A DNA stretch of 64,000 nucleotides from Apostichopus japonicus (lineage: Eukaryota; Echinodermata; Holothuroidea; Aspidochirotida; Stichopodidae). Position 1 is the stretch's first letter; every line of letters begins with the position of its first letter. Both the position numbers and the translations under genes were made by a program. The notes beneath the pieces are model-generated. The model was not told where the DNA came from. It worked only from the letters and a program-made list of their open reading frames with translations, and made no database searches. The stretch spans positions 10,766,001 to 10,830,000 of the forward strand of contig NC_092582.1 in NCBI RefSeq assembly GCF_037975245.1, read 5' to 3'. Positions 35,791 through 47,400 of the stretch are shown in pieces.

Positions 35791-35845
35791 AATTATTGGT
35801 AACTTTAAAAAGAGAGATTTTATAATTGAGGATTAGCTTCAGAAA

Positions 35846-37070
35846 ACTACTCAAACCTATTCTGGCTGAGCTCAGGAAACTGGGTATTTCTTGCCTGAGC
35901 TACATTGATGATATTTATATCCAGGCTAATACCAAAAGTGCATGTGTTTCTGCAGTGCATACGCCTATTATTCAGTACCTATTAGTTCTTCAAGTCGAAA
36001 ATGTTTGAGACTTTGCGTTCAAAGACAAACTTTATCAGTATACTTGCCTACCAAATGGATTGGCCTCAGCACCTCGCATTTTTACTAAACTACTCAAACC
36101 TGTTCTGGCTGAGCTCAGGAAATTGGGTATTTCTTGCCTGAGCTACATTGATGATATTTATATCCAGGCTAATACCAAAAGTGCATGTGTCTCTGCAGTG
36201 CATACAGCTGTACAATTTTTTTCCAGAAATTATGCTTCATCATTCATCCCGAAAAATCAGTACTAGAACCAAGTACTAAGCTATCTTTCCTTGGATTTGT
36301 GCTTGATTCCCAACATATGACTGTTCGGCCAAAACCCAAAAGGATAGAATCTGCCTTAAATGAGATACAAAAAATTAAGGGCAAACACAAAAAGACTACC
36401 AGGGACTTGGCACATATCATTGGTATCCTTGTCTCTCTTTTCCCAGGAGTTAAATATGGACCCCTTCATTACAGGGATATGGAAAAACTTAAGATTTCTC
36501 TGTTGAAAAAAATACAAGGGAAATTTTGATACAGAAATAGAATTGGCTGAGGGGGACTATACAGAGCTGAAATGGTGGTTAGAGTCCCTTCCGCTTGCAT
36601 ACATGCATATCTCAGAGCCTAACCCAGATATTGTACTAGAAACTGATGCTTCTCTGGTAGGATGGGGTCCTTTTTGCCCGACCCTCTCTATACGGTCACA
36701 AGGAAAGTGGAATACCGTTGAGAAAACATATCACATAAATGTGCTTGAACTCCTTGCTATCTATTTCCCTCTAAAAACGTTTTGCTTAAAGGGTGATCAT
36801 ACGCATATAAGAATTTTATCTGACAGCTCGACAGCTGTTGCATACATTAAGGCTATGGGAGGTACTCATTCGTCACAATGTAACAAAATAGCAAAAGCTA
36901 TGTGGGAATGGTCTGCATCAAACAAAGTGTGGTTGTCTTGTTGTTACTTGCCGGGCAAGCTTAATGTCCATGCTGACATGCTGTCCCGTACATTTCAGAG
37001 TAACACAGAATGGATGCTAAATCCAGAAATATTTCATGCAATTTCTTCCCTGTGGGGGGAACTTTGATAT
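35846..37070 (+). pseudogene. DIRS reverse transcriptase and RNase H
   Basis: RT: LKPVLAELRKLGISCLSYID with the catalytic SYIDDIYIQ at about 35905 (first copy) and again at about 36150 (second copy). After a frameshift come FIIHPEKSVLEPS and LSFLGFVLDS, typical of DIRS RT. RNase H (36543-37067): LETDASLVGWG (first Asp), NVLELLAI (Glu), ILSDSSTAVAYI (Asp) and LPGKLNVHADMLSR (last Asp), so all four acidic positions are present. Frameshifts lie near 36220, 36525 and 37060. Confidence 0.85.
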
Positions 37071-37380
37071 TGATTTATTTGCATCTCGTACAAATAAACA
37101 ACTCGCTCCCTTTGTTTCATGGCGACCAGACCCAGATGCCTTATTCATTGATGCATTCTCTTTTAATTGGCATAAGTACATCTTTTATGCTTTTCCCCCC
37201 TTTAGCCTAATTGCCAGAGTACTGCAAAAAATACAAAGGGACCAGGCAAGAAGAGTAATTGTGGTACCTTTATGGCCAACTCAGAACTGGTACACAAAAC
37301 TGTTACACATGACCATAGCTATTCCAAGGTATTTACCGCTGGGGAAAGAAGTCTTACTTCTATCCGAAGACAAAAGCAAA
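37060..37380 (+). pseudogene. DIRS domain between RNase H and recombinase
   Basis: The frame 37036-37584, from about 37060, reads FDIDLFASRTNKQL, FVSWRPDPDALFIDAF and VVPLWPTQNWY, the conserved segment that follows RNase H in DIRS and related elements. Its exact role is not known to me. The continuation into the recombinase needs a frame change near 37380. Confidence 0.75.
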
Positions 37381-38372
37381 CTACACCCCCTTCATCACAA
37401 CCTTCAGTTGGTTGCATGCCTGGTGTCTGGCAACGCTTCCGAAACCTTGACATTCCAGAAGAAACTTCCAGAATCCTCATGGCATCCTGGAGGGTATCCA
37501 CTCAAAAACAGTACAGCACTTATCAAGATAGGTGGTTTAAGTTCTGTTCAAGGAAACAAATTCATTCACTTCATCCCTCTGTAAATCAGGTGCTTGACTT
37601 ACAATGCTGGCCTTAGTTATAGTACCATTAACACTGCACGGTCATCACTTTCTGCATTATTGGATCATGAACAAAGAAATACTATTGGCTCACATCCTCT
37701 CATCAGCCGTTTTCTCAAAGGAATTTTCGAATTGAGAACCCCATCCCCAGATACACGACAATTTGGGACGTGTCTATTGTGTTGAACTATCTCCGGTCTC
37801 TTCATCCTACATCATCATTGACTTTAAAGCAATTAACCCATAAGTTAGTAATTCTTATTGCTTTGTTATCTGCTCAGAGACTACAAACTCTGCAATTATT
37901 AGATGTCAATAATCTTTATTTGGATGGGAAGGAAGCTGTTTATTTCTTACCTAATAAATTAAAGCAGCCACGGCCTGGTTCCAGTCCATTAAGAGTTGTG
38001 TTGGCATCATACCAGGCTGACATGAATCTTGATGTTTATCATGTACTTCAGCATTATATTAACGTCACATCTTCATTAAGAGGAGCGGAATCGCAACTTT
38101 TCATTAGTTATGTTCCACCACATAAACCAGTAACGAGAAATACTTTATCACGATGGATTAAACTTGTTTCGGAGGAGGCTGGGGTTGATATAGTTCAATA
38201 TGCGGCCCATATTACCAGGGCAGCCTCTACCTCCGCTGCAGATTCAAGAAATCTGCCTGTAGAATATATTTTACGTACAGTAGGGTGGGCCTCGGAAAGA
38301 ACCTTTGCTCATTATTACAAAAAAACTATTGTCAGTAACAAAACTTTTGCAATGGCAGTTTTGGATGCATAA
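37380..38372 (+). pseudogene. DIRS tyrosine recombinase, frameshifted
   Basis: Three overlapping frames: 37272-37616 (N-terminal core-binding part, SWRVSTQKQYSTYQDRWFKF), 37594-37785, and 37770-38372 (catalytic domain, 200 residues). Catalytic residues: Arg in LLSAQRLQTL, His and Arg in AAHITRAAS, and Tyr in FAHYYKKT. Such enzymes insert the circular DIRS DNA through a covalent tyrosine link. Two frameshifts (near 37600 and 37770) break it; the catalytic domain itself is uninterrupted. Confidence 0.85.
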
Positions 38373-38956
38373 GTGTAAAAATAGTTTTACTATATGCATT
38401 ACATAAAAAGTGTGGTATAATTTTACAGATGGGTTATGTATAGGTATGAGTTGATATACATACTTCAAGATGTAGAAGTGATGTAACAATGTTAAGAATA
38501 TTCCTCAAAGAGGATGCTATCATGATAGATTTTATTCACATGAATGAGAATTTTTTTTTTTGATTTCCAAAGTATGGAAAGTAAGAATGTTATGTTATCC
38601 TTTGTACCAAGTGGTAATAAATTACCTCAGTTCTTGCTTAAAAAGAAAAGAAATGTTTCTGTTGCTCAGCAAGCAAATTAAAATAGATACAAACTTTGAA
38701 TTTGTGTTCGTTTGTAATCTTTCTGTTCGCATGCGCTTGAACACTGCTTTGAAATCTCAAGTAGTTCCGTAGTGAAGTGTAATGGGGAAGTAGAATCGTT
38801 AAATTAAACGAGGCCATAGGTTGAAGTTTGATTGAGATTCTACTGAGACATTTCACGAACGAAGGGATTACTTTCCCTCCCATGTAATGCATTCTCATGC
38901 AGGATTATTATCACATAATTTTCCCTCGGAGAAGTTCGTGGTGTTCAATCGCATAT

Positions 38957-41186
38957 GGTAACTTTAAAAACTGAAGCTAATCCTCAATTATACAATCAAT
39001 ACAATTACACAACAAAACAAATTGACTACGAGAAATACAAAGCTCAAAATTTCTCCGATTACGACTGTACCCATTTTAAAAACCTAGAAGATGAGTCGAA
39101 CCAACTTTCAGTAAGAGAATTACAAGGAACCTTCCTCAGGTCTAAAATTCAGTGGCACGAGGAGGGTGAAAAATCAACAAAGTTTCTCTTTAATCTTGAA
39201 AAATCAAGGCAAAAAAAGAATGTAATGAAACAACTACTAACTGATCAGAGCTTAATCATCACCGATCAACACGAAATTATGGAAGAACAAGTAAAGTTTT
39301 ATACAAACCTCTACCAAGCCGGAGAAACCGACAACGAATCGCGGAATCAGATACTTTGTGAACTCAGAAGATTTCTCTCGCCAATGGACGTTGAAGCATG
39401 TGAAGCAAATATTTCATTAGATGAGTTGAAAGCCACTCTGTTAGCAATGGAACCGAACCGAATGGACCGAAAGTCCAGGACTAGATGGACTAACTGCTGA
39501 ATTTTACAAAGTGTTTTGGCGGGATTTTATCGATATTTTTACTAGACTCATTGAGACATCATTCCATGACAACGAACTCTGTGAATCCATGAAAATAAGT
39601 ATACTTACCCTTATACCCAAGAAAGGAGATCTTCGTAGTTTAAATAATTGGAGGCCAATAAGCCTCTTAAATGTCGATTACAAAGTGATTGCCAAAGCTC
39701 TCGCCAAACGTATCACAAGTATCAGTAAGAATATTATTTCAGAAGATCAAACTTGTTGTATTCCAGGAAGAGATATTTCTGAAAACGTGCTTACTAGGCA
39801 AAATGTAATTGAGTATGTAAATTCATATAATAAACCAGGTTTTATTCTTAAAATAGACCAATATAAAGCCTTTGACAGAGTTGACCATAACAACCTCTTC
39901 GAAGTCGCTGAAAAATTGGGTTTTGGCCCTAAGCTCCTAAAATGGATCAAACTGTTTTATACCAATATCGAGGGCCGAATCAAGCACAATATGGTTATAT
40001 ATCCGATCCCTTCCCTGTCAAAAGGGGAATTCGGCAGGGCTGCCCACTCTCAGCCATGCTCTATGTTCTCTGTGCCGAACCGTTTCTTGAAGCTATAATT
40101 AATTGCCCATATATTCATGGTATTAAATTTTGTGAAGTCGAAGCCAAAATTTTTCAGCATGCGGACGACACTACCTTTTTCGTGTCTAGTATCACAAGTA
40201 TTTATTCTATTTTTAACATCATTAAATTGTATGAACGTGCTTCTGGCTCTAGTTGTAATATTGATAAAACTGAATTACTTAGCATTGGGTGCAGCCATGT
40301 TAATCCCAGCAATTTCGACTTCCCTGTGAGGAAAGATTTCATTACAGTATTAGGTGTTGCTATTGGTAACGATAAAAAATCAATCGTAAAAGAAAATTGG
40401 GAGAAAAAAGTTACCTCCTGCCGTAAATTACTAAATACCTGGAAAGGTAGAAAATTATCTTTTAAGGGTAAATCTCTCATTATAAATTCGCTCATCGTAA
40501 CTCGCTTAGTATATTTGACCACTGTTTTACCAGTCCCTGATTGGGTTATCACCACATTACGTCTGAGTGTAGTCGATTTTATCTGGAGAGGTAAAAAACC
40601 TTCTATTAAGTATCTTAACTTGCTTTTACCAATCGACAGAGGGGGATTCAGTTTGAGCGACATTGAATTAACAAGAGATGCTCTCAGAATTAAATTTTGT
40701 AGTAAAATATTAAGCAATAACATTAATATTAAATTACAAAAATTAATGTTGTATTTTTTGAATATGTATGAAGATATGAGCCTTGGGCGTGGTATCTTTC
40801 AAATTACTCCTAACCGCAAGTCTGTTCATAAGCTAAGCCGGTATTACTGTGAACTCATGTTAGCATGGGATCGGCTAATTCAAGGCCGTTTCTGGCTACC
40901 AGAGACCAGAGAAGACATCCTCAATCAACCTATCTTTAGTAATACCCTGATTGTTGACAATGATAGTCAAACACTTTTTAATCGTCACTTCATTAAAGGT
41001 GGTATCGTTTCTGAAGTGTTCTGATGTATGAGATTATACCCACTTCTTTGCCAGCCAAGGCCGTGCATGAGTGCATTGAGCTTGCTAATCCTGATAGTCC
41101 CCTTACAGTAACCGATGTTCAGAATTATATCGATGTCATTCTCCACGCCTTCCCCTCTGACTGGTTAGGTGATATATTTTCTTCTG
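38957..41186 (+). pseudogene. LINE-C ORF2, reverse transcriptase part
   Basis: 38957-39500 holds the pre-RT segment typical of L1/Tx1 (SKIQWHEEGEKSTKFLFNLE). 39511-40098 starts the RT: ISILTLIPKKGDLRSLNNWR, PISLLN, and DQYKAFDRVDH with the first Asp. A frameshift near 39950 moves to 39942-41024, which holds GIRQGCPLSAMLY and the core HADDTTFF, where His stands in place of the usual aromatic or alanine residue. A long thumb/connection region follows, and the frame shifts again near 41020. Several frameshifts (39490, 39950, 41020) make it non-functional. Confidence 0.85.
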
Positions 41187-42552
41187 TATTTGTATATTTA
41201 TTTGTTTCATCACAATTTACAGTGTGACGGGAAGTCTCCTATAAAGCCTGTAAGGCTTAACAAAGTAGGAGACTCCCCAAAAAGAAAAAAAGAAAGAAAA
41301 ACTTAAGAATAGAAAAAGAAAAGTTAATTGTAGCATCTACAATGATGAAATAATCGAATTGACTCTACTTGAAATTAATAATGTTAATAAGCAATCCTAA
41401 CAATCTTTATAATGATCTTAATCGCAAACACACAAGAATAAATCCATCAATAGTGAGAAATAATTACAGTTTGGAGATTCCTTTTGAATACAGAGTAAGA
41501 AGGCTTATTCTTAACATTATCCTGGAGATTATTCCACGTTTTTATAGCACGAATACGAGGGTTAAAAGAACTTAAAGTACTTCGTTGGGATAAAACATGG
41601 GCGTTATTACAATGGCGTGTTTGATGGTTGTGGATTAGTCTATTACTATATATAAAATCTTTAAAAGCCTCGGGTAGCAACCCATTCCATGCTTTATATG
41701 CAAATGTTGCAAGCTGGACTCTTATAATATCATTTAGTTTTAATAAATTTAATCTTTTGTATAATGGGCTAGTATGATCACGTGGTGCAGCATGTGATAT
41801 ATGGCGGATAGCTCTCTTCTGGAGGACACACAGGTGATTAAGATTTGTAGAATAGGTTCCTGACCAAATAGTCGTGCAATAAGTTAATTGGGGTAAAATC
41901 AGGGTTATATACAGTGTTTCTGAGTATATTTGGAGGTAAATAATGTTTTAATTTGCATATAATACCAGTATTTCTAGCCACTCTGTTACAGACTGCTGAT
42001 ATGTGACCACGCCACGAAAGTTTATTGTCTATGTGTACACCCAAGAACTTAGTAGTGTTAACCCGATTAATAATTTTATCATTCATGGTAATATTGTGAT
42101 CCCATCTGAATGAGTGACTAGCATTAAACACCATATAATTAGTTTTTTCTATGTTAAGAGATAATTTGTTTGCTGCAAACCAGCTGGAAAATTTAGTTAG
42201 TTCAGTAGAAACAGTTTTATGTGATGAGAGTAGATTTTGGGAATCGAAGAAATTTTTGGGTCGTCGGCAAATAATATTGTTTTAGCAATATCGGAGACAT
42301 TAACGATATCATTGACATAAATTATAAATAATAATGGACCTAGTATAGAACCCTGAGGAACTCCGCAAGCGATTTTAGCAAGTTCAGATTTATAATTTTT
42401 ATATAAAGTGTACTGGTATCTATTTGAAAGATAACTATCTAGCCAATTTAGGGTTGTTCATCTGATACCATAAAAAAATAATTTACTTAGTAATATTTTG
42501 TGATCGATGGTGTCAAAAGCATCTTCTGATGCATCTTCTGATGCATCAAAAG
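41187..42552 (-). mobile_element. LINE of the LINE-A family inside LINE-C (LINE-B3)
   Basis: Minus strand. Tail and stem-loop at the left (AAATAAATATACAAATA; GGGAGTCTCCTACTTTG with its partner, 41230-41273). The frames 41680-41447 (HNHQTRHCNNAHVL, IRAIKTWNNL) and 42134-41838 (TTKFLGVHIDNKLSW) are C-terminal parts. The 5' end stops in the RT at the AFDTIDH motif. The right junction carries three copies of a 12-bp unit related to GCATCTTCTGAT (about 42520-42565). LINE-C reads on at both sides. Confidence 0.85.
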
Positions 42553-42968
42553 CATCTTCTGATGCAATTGTATCTACGCAAATTGACTATATTCCTACTG
42601 TAAAATTTCAAAATGGCAAAAACATTATAGATGCCTCCTCAGTTTCGTGCAGAATAGCTTCACGCCTTTTGCGTGACAATCTTAACACATCGCCCAAGGG
42701 CGAAGAATACTGGAAGCAGCATTTTCCCAGTCTTGATTTTTCTAATAGATGGAGTAACATATATCGTTCTCCAAAGTGTTTTTTTTACGCCGATATCGAC
42801 TTCAAAGTATTACATAATATTCTTTACACTAACGACAAATTGTACAAGTTTGGATTAACCGATTCTCCTTACTGCATCTTTTGCAAAACCACGCACGAAA
42901 GTACTATTCATCTTTTTATTGAGTGTTCTGAAGTCGAAATTTATGGAACTTTTTGGTTAATAAGTTGA
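42553..42968 (+). pseudogene. LINE-C ORF2 C-terminus
   Basis: After the LINE-B3 insertion the frame resumes with IDYIPTVKFQNGKN and ends in a Cys-His motif, CIFCKTTHESTIHLFIEC, the C-x2-C-x6-H-x4-C-like pattern seen at the end of Tx1/L1 ORF2. After a stop at 42966 a little more C-terminal sequence (WKGLSLLGLGRKNN) follows in another frame to about 43060. Confidence 0.8.
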
Positions 42969-43057
42969 ATATTTTACATCTGGTAGTTAATTTTGATGAA
43001 TGGAAGGGGTTGTCCCTTCTGGGTCTTGGCCGTAAAAACAACTGTATTGTAGGAATT

Positions 43058-43114
43058 TTGTGTGACTTCATCTTCAATATGTATTTTAGGAATTTTGTGT
43101 GACTTCATCTTCAA
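43058..43114. repeat. 26-bp direct repeat at the end of LINE-C
   Basis: GGAATTTTGTGTGACTTCAT plus six more bases occurs at about 43056 and again at 43089, separated by 7 bp. It lies at the junction between LINE-C and the inverted monomer. Confidence 0.75.
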
Positions 43115-43271
43115 ACCACGGATGCGAACCACGGATGCAAAAGAGAGTCTCGATCATCAGCTCGTACAGTGCGCCAAGCCATCGCGCCACTGTACGGACT
43201 GAGATATTAGGTGGATTAACTAATACTTACAGCTGCCCGTGTGGGCACTCGCTGTAAAAGATCGGCAAAAG
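43115..43271 (-). repeat. Single inverted monomer of the 165-bp satellite
   Basis: Reverse complement of one array unit, with more substitutions than array members. The B box is damaged (GGTTCGCATCC), while the hairpin around the A box is kept (GTACAGTGGCGC and GCGCACTGTAC). It is the only monomer found outside the arrays and lies opposite to them, 1.2 kb left of the first array. Confidence 0.85.
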
Positions 43272-44494
43272 AAGTCTCCTATAAAGCCTGTAAGGCTTAA
43301 CAAAGTAGGAGACTCCCCAAAAAGAAAAAAAGAAAGAAAAACTTAAGAATAGAAAAAGAAAAGTTAATAGTAGCATTTACAATGATGAAATAATCGAATT
43401 GACTCTACTTGAAATTAATAATGTTAATAAGCAATCCTAACAATCTTTATAATGATCTTAATCGCAAACACACAAGAATAAATCCATCAATAGTGAGAAA
43501 TAATTACAGTTTGGAGATTCCCTTTGAATACAGAGTAAGAAGGCTTATTCTTAACATTATCCTGGAGATTATTCCATGTTTTTATAGCACGAATACGAGG
43601 GTTAAAAGAACTTAAAGTACTTCGTTGGGATAAAACATGGGCGTTATTACAATGGCGTGTTTGATGGTTGTGGATTAGTCTATTACTATATATAAAAGTT
43701 CTAAGAAGTTCTAAGAAGTTCTAAAAAGTTCTAACTACACACATTCTAAGAATGATTTATAATACGCTCATTCTACCTCATCTGTCCTACTGTTCTATTA
43801 TTTGGTCTGGTGCTAACATAACTTGTCTTGACCGTCTCAATAAACTACAAAAAGGCGCAATACGTAACATAACACATGCTGCATTTCGTCAGCATACTAG
43901 TCCATTGTTTAAAGGTCAAAACCTGCTGAAATTAAATGATATTATAAGGCTACAACTTGCTGTATTTACGTATAAAGCATGGCATGGGCTACTTCCGGGT
44001 TCCTTTCATAATTTCTATACAATTAATGTAGAATTATACAATTATAATACCCGAAATAGACAAAATGCTCATTGCAACTTCTATCATACGAAATTAGGTA
44101 CACGCAGCTTTCGCAACCGTGCAACTAAGTTAAGCAATACCGTTAAATCTAAGGCTACAAAGAATTCATTTAAGAAATGTTTAAAAAAAGAATTGATATC
44201 ATCATATTAAATTATGTAAATGAGTTATTTACTTCAGCAGTTTCTGTACATAATGTAACAAACATTCAATTTGTATTTATTAATTATTTTTTTTTTCTTT
44301 AGGGAGTCTTCCACTTTGTTAAGCTTTTAAGCTTTATGGAAGACTTCCCTCCGCTTTGTACTTCTGTGGAAAAACAAATAAATGAATTAAATAAATAAAT
44401 AAAATCTTTAAAAGCCTCGGGTAGCAATCCATTCCATGCTTTATATGCAAATGTTGCAAGCTGGACTCTTATAATATCATTTAGTTTTAATAAA
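43272..44494 (-). mobile_element. Duplicated piece of LINE-B3 (LINE-B4), host of LINE-D
   Basis: 43272-43698 copies 41236-41662, and 44399-44494 continues it (matching up to about 41750). Only about five differences were seen over roughly 510 bp. The copy begins exactly at the stem-loop and lacks the LINE tail, so it looks like a DNA-level duplication and not a retrotransposition event. It is interrupted by LINE-D and bounded by the inverted monomer and the satellite array. Confidence 0.8.
43699..44398 (+). mobile_element. LINE 3' part inserted in LINE-B4 (LINE-D)
   Basis: Plus-strand, 5'-truncated. The frame 43752-44210 is the ORF2 C-terminus of the same family: LILPHLSYCSIIWSG, HTSPLFKGQNLLKLNDIIR, YNTRNRQNAHCNFYH. 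The stem-loop GGGAGTCTTCCACTTTG/ ATGGAAGACTTCCC is at 44302-44350, and the tail is AAATAAATGAATTAAATAAA. It is flanked by ATAAAA on both sides (43693-43698 and 44399-44404), a short target duplication. The 5' end starts with three copies of GTTCTAAGAA. The C-terminal frame is uninterrupted, so this is a recent insertion. Confidence 0.9.
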
Positions 44495-44495
44495 C

Positions 44496-47400
44496 TTAAG
44501 TATTAGTTAATCGACCGAATATCTCAGTCCACACAGTGGCGCGATGGCTTGGCGCACTGTGCGAGCTGACGAGCGAGGCTCTCTTTTGCATCGGTGGTTC
44601 GAGTCCCCGGTGATGACGTCTTTTGCCGATCTTTTACAGCGAGTGCCTACATGGGGAGCTGTAAGTATTAGTTAATCGACCGAATATCTCAGTCCATACA
44701 GTAACGCGATGGCTTGGCGCACTGTACGAGCTGACGAGCGAGGCTCTCTTTTGCATCGGTGGTTCGAGTCCCCGGTGATGACGTCTTTTGCCGATCTTTT
44801 ACAGCGGGTGCCTACATGGGGAGCTGAAAGTATTAGTTAATCCACCTAATATCTCAGTCCATACAGTGGCGCGATGGCGTGGCGCACTGTACGAGCTGAC
44901 GAGCGAGGCTCTCTTTTGCATCGGTGGTTCGAGTCCCCGGTGATGACGTCTTTTGCCGATCTTTTACAGCGGGGGCCTACATGGGGAGCTGAAAGTATTA
45001 GTTAATCCACCTAATATCTCAGTCCATACAGTGGCGCGATGGCGTGGCGCACTGTACGAGCTGACGAGCGAGGCTCTCTTTTGCATCGGTGGTTCGAGTC
45101 CGCGGTGATGACGTCTTTTGCCGATCTTTTACAACGGGGGCCTACATGGGGAGCTGTAAGTATTAGTTAATCCACCTAATATCTCAGTCCATACAGTGGC
45201 GCGATGGCGTGGCGCACTGTACGAGCTGACGAGCGAGGCTCTCTTTTGCATCGGTGGTTCGAGTCCGCGGTGATGACGTCTTTTGCCGATCTTTTACAGC
45301 GGGTGCCTACATGGGGAGCTGAAAGTATTAGTTAATCCACCTAATATCTCAGTCCATACAGTGGCGCGATGGCGTGGCGCACTGTACGAGCTGACGAGCG
45401 AGGCTCTCTTTTGCATCGGTGGTTCGAGTCCGCGGTGATGACGTCTTTTGCCGATCTTTTACAGCGGGTGCCTACATGGGGAGCTGTAAGTATTAGTTAA
45501 TCCACCTAATATCTCAGTCCATACAGTGGCGCGATGGCGTGGCGCACTGTACGAGCTGACGAGCGAGGCTCTCTTTTGCATCGGTGGTTCGAGTCCCCGG
45601 TGATGACGTCTTTTGCCGATCTTTTACAGCGGGTGCCTACATGGGGAGCTGTAAGTATTAGTTAATCCACCTAATATCTCAGTCCATACAGTGGCGCGAT
45701 GGCGTGGCGCACTGTACGAGCTGACGAGCGAGGCTCTCTTTTGCATCGGTGGTTCGAGTCCGCGGTGATGACGTCTTTTGCCGATCTTTTACAGCGGGTG
45801 CCTACATGGGGAGCTGTAAGTATTAGTTAATCCACCTAATATCTCAGTCCATACAGTGGCGCGATGGCGTGGCGCACTGTACGAGCTGACGAGCGAGGCT
45901 CTCTTTTGCATCGGTGGTTCGAGTCCGCGGTGATGACGTCTTTTGCCGATCTTTTACAGCGGGTGCCTACATGGGGAGCTGTAAGTATTAGTTAATCCAC
46001 CTAATATCTCAGTCCATACAGTGGCGCGATGGCGTGGCGCACTGTACGAGCTGACGAGCGAGGCTCTCTTTTGCATCGGTGGTTCGAGTCCCCGGTGATG
46101 ACGTCTTTTGCCGATCTTTTACAGCGGGTGCCTACATGGGGAGCTGTAAGTATTAGTTAATCCACCTAATATCTCAGTCCATACAGTGGCGCGATGGCGT
46201 GGCGCACTGTACGAGCTGACGAGCGAGGCTCTCTTTTGCATCGGTGGTTCGAGTCCCCGGTGATGACGTCTTTTGCCAATCTTTTACAGCGGGTGCCTAC
46301 ATGGGGAGCTGTAAGTATTAGTTAATCCACCTAATATCTCAGTCCATACAGTGGCGCGATGGCGTGGCGCACTGTACGAGCTGACGAGCGAGGCTCTCTT
46401 TTGCATCGGTGGTTCGAGTCCCCGGTGATGACGTCTTTTGCCGATCTTTTACAGCGGGTGCCTACATGGGGAGCTGTAAGTATTAGTTAATCCACCTAAT
46501 ATCTCAGTCCATACAGTGGCGCGATGGCGTGGCGCACTGTACGAGCTGACGAGCGAGGCTCTCTTTTGCATCGGTGGTTCGAGTCCCCGGTGATGACGTC
46601 TTTTGCCGATCTTTTACAGCGGGTGCCTACATGGGGAGCTGTAAGTATTAGTTAATCCACCTAATATCTCAGTCCATACAGTGGCGCGATGGCGTGGCGC
46701 ACTGTACGAGCTGACGAGCGAGGCTCTCTTTTGCATCGGTGGTTCGAGTCCCCGGTGATGACGTCTTTTGCCGATCTTTTACAGCGAGTGCCTACATGGG
46801 GAGCTGTAAGTATTAGTTAATCCACCTAATATCTCAGTCCATACAGTGGCGCGATGGCGTGGCGCACTGTACGAGCTGACGAGCGAGGCTCTCTTTTGCA
46901 TCGGTGGTTCGAGTCCCCGGTGATGACGTCTTTTGCCGATCTTTTACAGCGGGTGCCTACATGGGGAGCTGTAAGTATTAGTTAATCCACCTAATATCTC
47001 AGTCCATACAGTGGCGCGATGGCGTGGCGCACTGTACGAGCTGACGAGCGAGGCTCTCTTTTGCATCGGTGGTTCGAGTCCCCGGTGATGACGTCTTTTG
47101 CCGATCTTTTACAGCGGGTGCCTACATGGGGAGCTGTAAGTATTAGTTAATCCACCTAATATCTCAGTCCATACAGTGGCGCGATGGCGTGGCGCACTGT
47201 ACGAGCTGACGAGCGAGGCTCTCTTTTGCATCGGTGGTTCGAGTCCCCGGTGATGACGTCTTTTGCCGATCTTTTACAGCGGGTGCCTACATGGGGAGCT
47301 GTAAGTATTAGTTAATCCACCTAATATCTCAGTCCATACAGTGGCGCGATGGCGTGGCGCACTGTACGAGCTGACGAGCGAGGCTCTCTTTTGCATCGGT

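Larger units (their letters stand above)
35843..38950 (+). mobile_element. DIRS-type tyrosine-recombinase retrotransposon, decayed
   Basis: Order of domains: RT fragment, RNase H, a spacer domain, then a tyrosine recombinase, as in DIRS elements, which integrate circular DNA by recombination and so leave no target duplication. The 5' part of the RT is missing. The RT segment with the YIDD box occurs twice. At least five frameshifts interrupt the coding region. The 3' stretch 38373-38950 is non-coding; it has a short hairpin (AGTAGAATC and GATTCTACT, about 38790-38845) and may be the DIRS terminal region. Confidence 0.85.
38957..43060 (+). mobile_element. Tx1/L1-group LINE (LINE-C), split by LINE-B3
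   Basis: ORF2 remnant without endonuclease: the region before the RT, the full RT, and a C-terminal zinc-knuckle-like motif. The reading resumes at about 42553 after a 1.37-kb minus-strand LINE insertion (41187-42552). It is unrelated to the LINE-A family. The 5' side ends at the DIRS element; the 3' side fades at about 43060, just before an inverted satellite monomer. Confidence 0.85.

Noticed and set aside
37036-37584. A single 182-residue gene
   Set aside because: Only its first part (to about 37380) is the DIRS domain; the remainder is out of frame with the recombinase.
41369-41575. 68-residue plus-strand frame, also at 43409
   Set aside because: Antisense to the LINE C-terminus; its repetition follows from the LINE-B3 to LINE-B4 duplication.
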